A stretch of 8,907 bases of DNA from DATLFI01 sp035524895 (GTDB lineage Bacteria > Acidobacteriota > Thermoanaerobaculia > Multivoradales > Multivoraceae): assembly GCA_035524895.1 (NCBI GenBank), contig DATLFI010000357.1:1-8907 (forward strand), written 5' to 3'. Positions 6,551 through 8,907 of this stretch are shown here, piece after piece; the first letter of the stretch is position 1, and every line of letters begins with the position of its first letter. The notes beneath the pieces are model-generated. The model worked only from the letters and a program-made list of their open reading frames with translations, ran no database searches and was not told where the DNA came from. The translations under genes were made by a program, and so were the position numbers.

Positions 6551-6785
6551 GATGCCTCCCTTCTCGAACCGAGAGAACGCCGCCCGCTGGCGTCCCCTGT
6601 CGCCTCGTCATCTCGACCACCAGCGGGTTCGAACGCGGAGCCGGAATTACGAAGCGGTTGTCTTTCGAGAGCTTCGAGGACAGGATACCGCTTACTCGCG
6701 AGGAGACACCACTCGCGTTCGTGTCGGGTGCTTCATGGCACCCGCCGACTGTGCAAACTCGCCCGGACGCTTCTTTGCAGACTAG
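6551..6785. other. Upstream region with inverted repeats, no gene recognised
   Basis: This stretch precedes the DUF4831-like gene on the minus strand. I see two inverted repeats. CCCGCTGG (6583-6590) pairs with CCAGCGGG (6620-6627), with TCGAACC/GGTTCGA copies close by at 6564-6570 and 6626-6632. CGGGTGC (6725-6731) pairs perfectly with GCACCCG (6738-6744) around a 6-nt loop. None is followed by a T-run. I could not pick a convincing promoter. Open frames here lack ribosome binding sites and recognisable domains. Confidence 0.5.
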
Positions 6786-6907
6786 GTCTTGGACGACCGC
6801 AATCGCTCTACGCCAAGCGCAACCGCGTCTGTGACCGCGATCTCGCGCTCGACGTGATCGACGAGTTGAGGGGGCAGCGCGGAGCGCTGGGTCCCGAAGG
6901 CCGGTGA
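6786..6907 (+). pseudogene. Possible C-terminal fragment of an unrecognised gene
   Basis: One plus-strand frame reads YAKRNRVCDRDLALDVIDEL and then RGQRGALGPEGR before a TGA at 6905-6907. It has the look of a real helical C-terminus (amphipathic, codon use like the neighbours), but no start codon with a ribosome binding site precedes it, and further upstream the frame runs antisense to the DUF4831-like gene without protein-like character. It ends 64 bp before the DrmA-like remnant, so it may be the tail of a gene that once preceded drmA. I do not recognise the family. It includes a CAGCGC/GCGCTG hairpin at 6875-6889. Confidence 0.25.
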
Positions 6908-6971
6908 CAACTGACTTCGAGCCCGCCCGAGTCGCCGTGCGAACTGTTCACTCCCGCATGACGTAGCGTCC

Positions 6972-7977
6972 ATGAGCATGGCCCAGCTCGTACCCCGCCC
7001 GCACCTCCTGGAGGCTCTCACCGCCGACCTCGTCGGCCCCTTCTCCCTCGAAGCAGGCTCCGAGGAGCTTCTTCGGCTGCCGCCCTCCCGCTGGTACCTC
7101 ACCGGCTTCCTCGCGCCCGAAGGCCAGCGCGATCCGGACGACGCGGAGGCCGAAGCCGAGGTGGCTGCGGGCGATGTCGACGAGCACGACGAGCCGACGG
7201 CAGAGGAGCCTCCGCCGAAGCAGAAGCGCTGGCACCCGGCTTCGATGGGGATGTCGGTACTGCTCGCCGACGGCCCGTCGGTCGGGACGGTGCGGGCAAC
7301 GGTGTCGTTCGCCCGCTACGTTCGCGAGGAGATCACCGAGCCGGGCGCGTCGGCGATTGAAGACGCGGCGGAGAACGCCACCGGGGCTGGCGGCGAGGAT
7401 GGCGAATCGCGAGCCCGTGTGGCCTGGCGCCGGCTGCCCGAACGCCGCGTGGAGACCGACGTTTCCCTCGACAACGATCGTCTCGCCGCCGGGATCCCCG
7501 CTCCCCGGGGCGCCCGGCATCGAGCTCGCCGGGTGCCTCGAGCCCACCTCGGCGCCGGGTCTGCCGCCAGGTACGCGAGCGCTCTCGCTGTTCGTGGTGA
7601 ACCGGCAGGCGCCCGGCGAGAAGGACCCGCAAGGACGAGGCGTTCCTCTTCCAGGTCCGACTCGAGCTCTCCTGCGAGGCGGGGTTCGTGGCGAGGCCCG
7701 ATCCTCGCGGGGCGGCTCGGGCGACGACTGGGACGAGCGAGTCGCCGACCTCCAGTATCGGGACCGGCACGAGTACGCGGTCGGCCACGGGACCTCGGTG
7801 GAGGCGCCGGAGGCTCACGAGGGCAAGGTCACGAGCGTTCGCACCACCTGGCTGGCCCACGCCGAGGTGCTCCCGGTGAGGGCCGGCGTCGCGGCGGGGG
7901 TCGAGGGGCCGCCGAAGGCGCTGTCACCGCCCGATCCTGCCGCCAGCGGTAAGTCGCGCCTGATGCTGGCAGTCTGA
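6972..7977 (+). pseudogene. drmA: Frameshifted and truncated DISARM DrmA-like N-terminal remnant
   Basis: The start (LLEALTADLVGPF, then PSRWYLTGFLAPEGQR and an acidic linker, then HPASMGMSVLL) matches what I know of DrmA, the helicase-domain protein of the DISARM anti-phage system. The similarity then moves between frames. It stays in the first frame to VSLDNDRLAAGIP and shifts near the C-run 7496-7499. In the second frame it reads LPGAPGIEL to SLFVVNRQAPGEKD and shifts near 7633. In the third it reads DEAFLFQVRLELSCEAGFVARPDPRG and shifts back near 7709-7714 to GSGDDWDERVADLQYRDRHEYAVGHG. It fades after TTWLAHAEV (about 7869), and the frame stops at 7977. Full DrmA proteins are roughly three times longer; the helicase motifs and all other DISARM genes are absent. 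All three shifts fall in short C or G runs, so some could be sequencing errors, but the missing 3' part cannot. No ribosome binding site precedes ATG 6972. Confidence 0.75.
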
Positions 7978-8064
7978 AGCACGGCGCAATCGCGCACGTC
8001 GAGAAACATCGTGGCGAGAGACCCGTGCGGCCAGGTCGAGCCCGACGCCAGAAACGAGGAGACC

Positions 8065-8454
8065 ATGTCCTATCTTCAGCTCGTCGCGTTGATGGTCCAC
8101 GAGTACCAGCCCGCGATCGACTTCTTCACCCAGGTCCTGGGCTTCGACCTGGTCGAGGATCTTCCCGCGTCGACCAACGACGGGAGGCCCAAGCGGTGGG
8201 TCGTGGTCCGGCCGCGCGGCGGTCAGACCGGCATCCTGCTCGCCCGCGCCGACGGGAAGCACCAGGAGTCGGCGGTCGGCGACCAGTTCGCGGGACGTGT
8301 CGGCATGTTCCTGCGGGTCGACGACTTCGCGGAGACGTACCAGCGGCTGGTCCGCGCCGGGGTCGAGGTGGTCTCCGCTCCACGCGACGAGCCGTACGGG
8401 CGCGTCGCCGTCTTCCTCGACGTCGCGGGCAACCGCTGGGATCTGCTCGGCTGA
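8065..8454 (+). CDS. VOC-superfamily (glyoxalase/bleomycin-resistance fold) protein
   Basis: A 129-residue protein with the paired beta-alpha-beta-beta-beta layout of the vicinal oxygen chelate fold: LVALMVHEYQPAIDFFTQVLGF, a strand pair RWVVVRPRGG/TGILLARA, then GRVGMFLRVDDFAETYQRLV and YGRVAVFLDVAGNRWDLL. Length fits single-domain VOC proteins, which act as dimers. I chose ATG 8065 because AGGAG lies 5 nt upstream and the longer frame from 8011 lacks a site. Against E. coli glyoxalase I, the ligand positions His5, Glu56, His74 and Glu122 align by eye with Leu, Leu, Gly and Asp, so a classical metal centre is not expected. It may bind a ligand without metal, or use a different site. It stands alone; the neighbours give no pathway. 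Family call is secure, function is not. Confidence 0.88.
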   Translation: MSYLQLVALMVHEYQPAIDFFTQVLGFDLVEDLPASTNDGRPKRWVVVRPRGGQTGILLARADGKHQESAVGDQFAGRVGMFLRVDDFAETYQRLVRAGVEVVSAPRDEPYGRVAVFLDVAGNRWDLLG

Positions 8455-8662
8455 CAGCAAGCAGTCACAGCGAGAGCTCGGCTGCCACAGGACCAGGGGA
8501 CCCGGTGGACCGTTCTCGTACGCGAATCTGCCAAGGTCGTCCGCCGCCGAGCCGGGCTTCGACGGCGAGGTGTTCGTCACCAACACCCTGGCACACGATC
8601 GAGCTCTGCTTCACCTCTCTCGACCGGCTCGGTCCAGCCGAGGCGTTAGCGCCAGGCGTCGC

Positions 8663-8718
8663 GGCGGTCGCTCCTCGCCCCGTCAGCGAGCCAACGAATG
8701 CCGGTAGTTCCGCTCGAG
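8663..8718. repeat. Direct repeat copy B (partner at 3231-3286)
   Basis: The same 56-bp unit as at 3231-3286 with seven mismatches. Here it includes the intact end and stop codon of the HigA-like gene plus the bases after the stop. The stretch between the VOC gene and this repeat (8455-8662) holds no gene I recognise; weak gapped similarity to the sequence left of copy A begins around 8610. Confidence 0.85.
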
Positions 8719-8907
8719 GTTGCACCAGAAGCTCGCGGGAATCGCGAGGACCCGCTCGAGCTCGAACGCGGTGTCCGCGGTGATCCCGGCCTGACCCTCG
8801 ATGATCTCGTCGATGGTCGCTCTCGGCAGCCCGGTCCGACCAGCGAGCTCGGCCCGGGACATCCGGCGGTCATCGAGCAGCTCCAGCAGAGTCTCTCCCG
8901 GCGGAGA
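8683..8907 (-). CDS. HigA-like XRE antitoxin, 5' end cut by window edge
   Basis: Seventy-four codons and a TGA, open to the right edge of the window. The product has the HigA-type helix-turn-helix: PPGETLLELL, then MSRAELAGRTGLPRATIDEI, then ITADTAFELERVLAIPASFW and NLERNYRHSLAR. The first visible residues correspond to the start of the conserved domain, so only a short N-terminus is missing. In one large subfamily the NLERNYR segment leads into an ImmA/IrrE domain; here a stop follows at once, leaving a roughly 90-100-residue protein of ordinary HigA size. HigA binds and neutralises HigB and represses its own operon; any higB would lie outside the window. It could be functional, or the stub of a longer Xre-ImmA gene. 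The stop is also kept in the decayed copy at 3251-3300. Confidence 0.75.
   Translation of the reverse strand, partial: SPPGETLLELLDDRRMSRAELAGRTGLPRATIDEIIEGQAGITADTAFELERVLAIPASFWCNLERNYRHSLAR

Noticed and set aside
6618..6645. GGTTCGAACC-like sequence resembling a tRNA T-arm
   Set aside because: The flanking bases do not form the five-pair T stem on either strand, and no anticodon or acceptor stems are present.
7924..8586. A 220-codon minus-strand open frame
   Set aside because: It is antisense to the VOC gene, which is a clear family member with a ribosome binding site.
8640..8662. GGCGTTAGCGCC resembling an integron attC core site
   Set aside because: It does not match the GTTRRRY core, has no partner RYYYAAC site at a suitable distance, and the related sequence near 3211-3230 lacks it.
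1..8907. CRISPR array, insertion sequence ends, rRNA or tRNA genes
   Set aside because: No regularly spaced repeats, no transposase frame or terminal inverted repeats with target duplication, and no recognisable RNA gene were seen on either strand.

Overview
The window is a GC-rich bacterial segment. The coding bias toward G/C in third positions, strong GGAGG-type ribosome binding sites, lipoprotein signal peptides and a trypsin-type secreted protease fit a Gram-negative, high-GC lineage such as Myxococcota or a related group. That placement is an inference; the window has no marker gene to settle it. It reads as an accessory region: toxin-antitoxin-like genes at the left, a two-gene envelope locus in the middle, a broken phage-defence gene, and another antitoxin-like gene cut by the right edge.

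Left (1-3030). A 5'-truncated ImmA/IrrE-type metallopeptidase gene (+) converges on a two-gene minus-strand operon: an XRE-HTH/ImmA-IrrE fusion, then a PIN-domain nuclease 9 nt downstream. This matches the Xre-ImmA/PIN toxin-antitoxin arrangement proposed in comparative-genomic surveys. The operon has a good sigma-70-like promoter (TTGAAA, 17 bp, TATATT). Its position argues that translation starts at a GTG at 2727 rather than the upstream ATG. Divergent from it is a short gene (2854-3027) for a 57-residue, very basic and hydrophilic protein with an excellent ribosome binding site.

Middle (3030-6970). A GC-rich hairpin and a decayed HigA-like 3' fragment precede a minus-strand pair. The promoter-proximal gene encodes a 754-residue probable lipoprotein whose two ends resemble DUF4831 and whose centre is a long insertion with a cysteine cluster. 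The second encodes a 300-residue S1 trypsin-like protease with a lipobox and all catalytic residues. A perfect hairpin lies between them. The two products probably act together at the cell envelope, but the role is unknown. Upstream is a long leader with inverted repeats and no convincing gene.

Right (6970-8907). The N-terminal part of a DISARM DrmA-like protein can be followed through three reading frames and then stops near 7870, with none of the expected helicase core: a broken remnant. It is followed by an intact VOC-fold gene lacking the classical glyoxalase metal ligands. The window ends in the 3' part of a HigA-like antitoxin gene. The end of that gene and the sequence after it are repeated about 5.4 kb away (3231-3286 and 8663-8718, 49 of 56 identical by eye), so the envelope locus, DrmA remnant and VOC gene lie between direct repeats.
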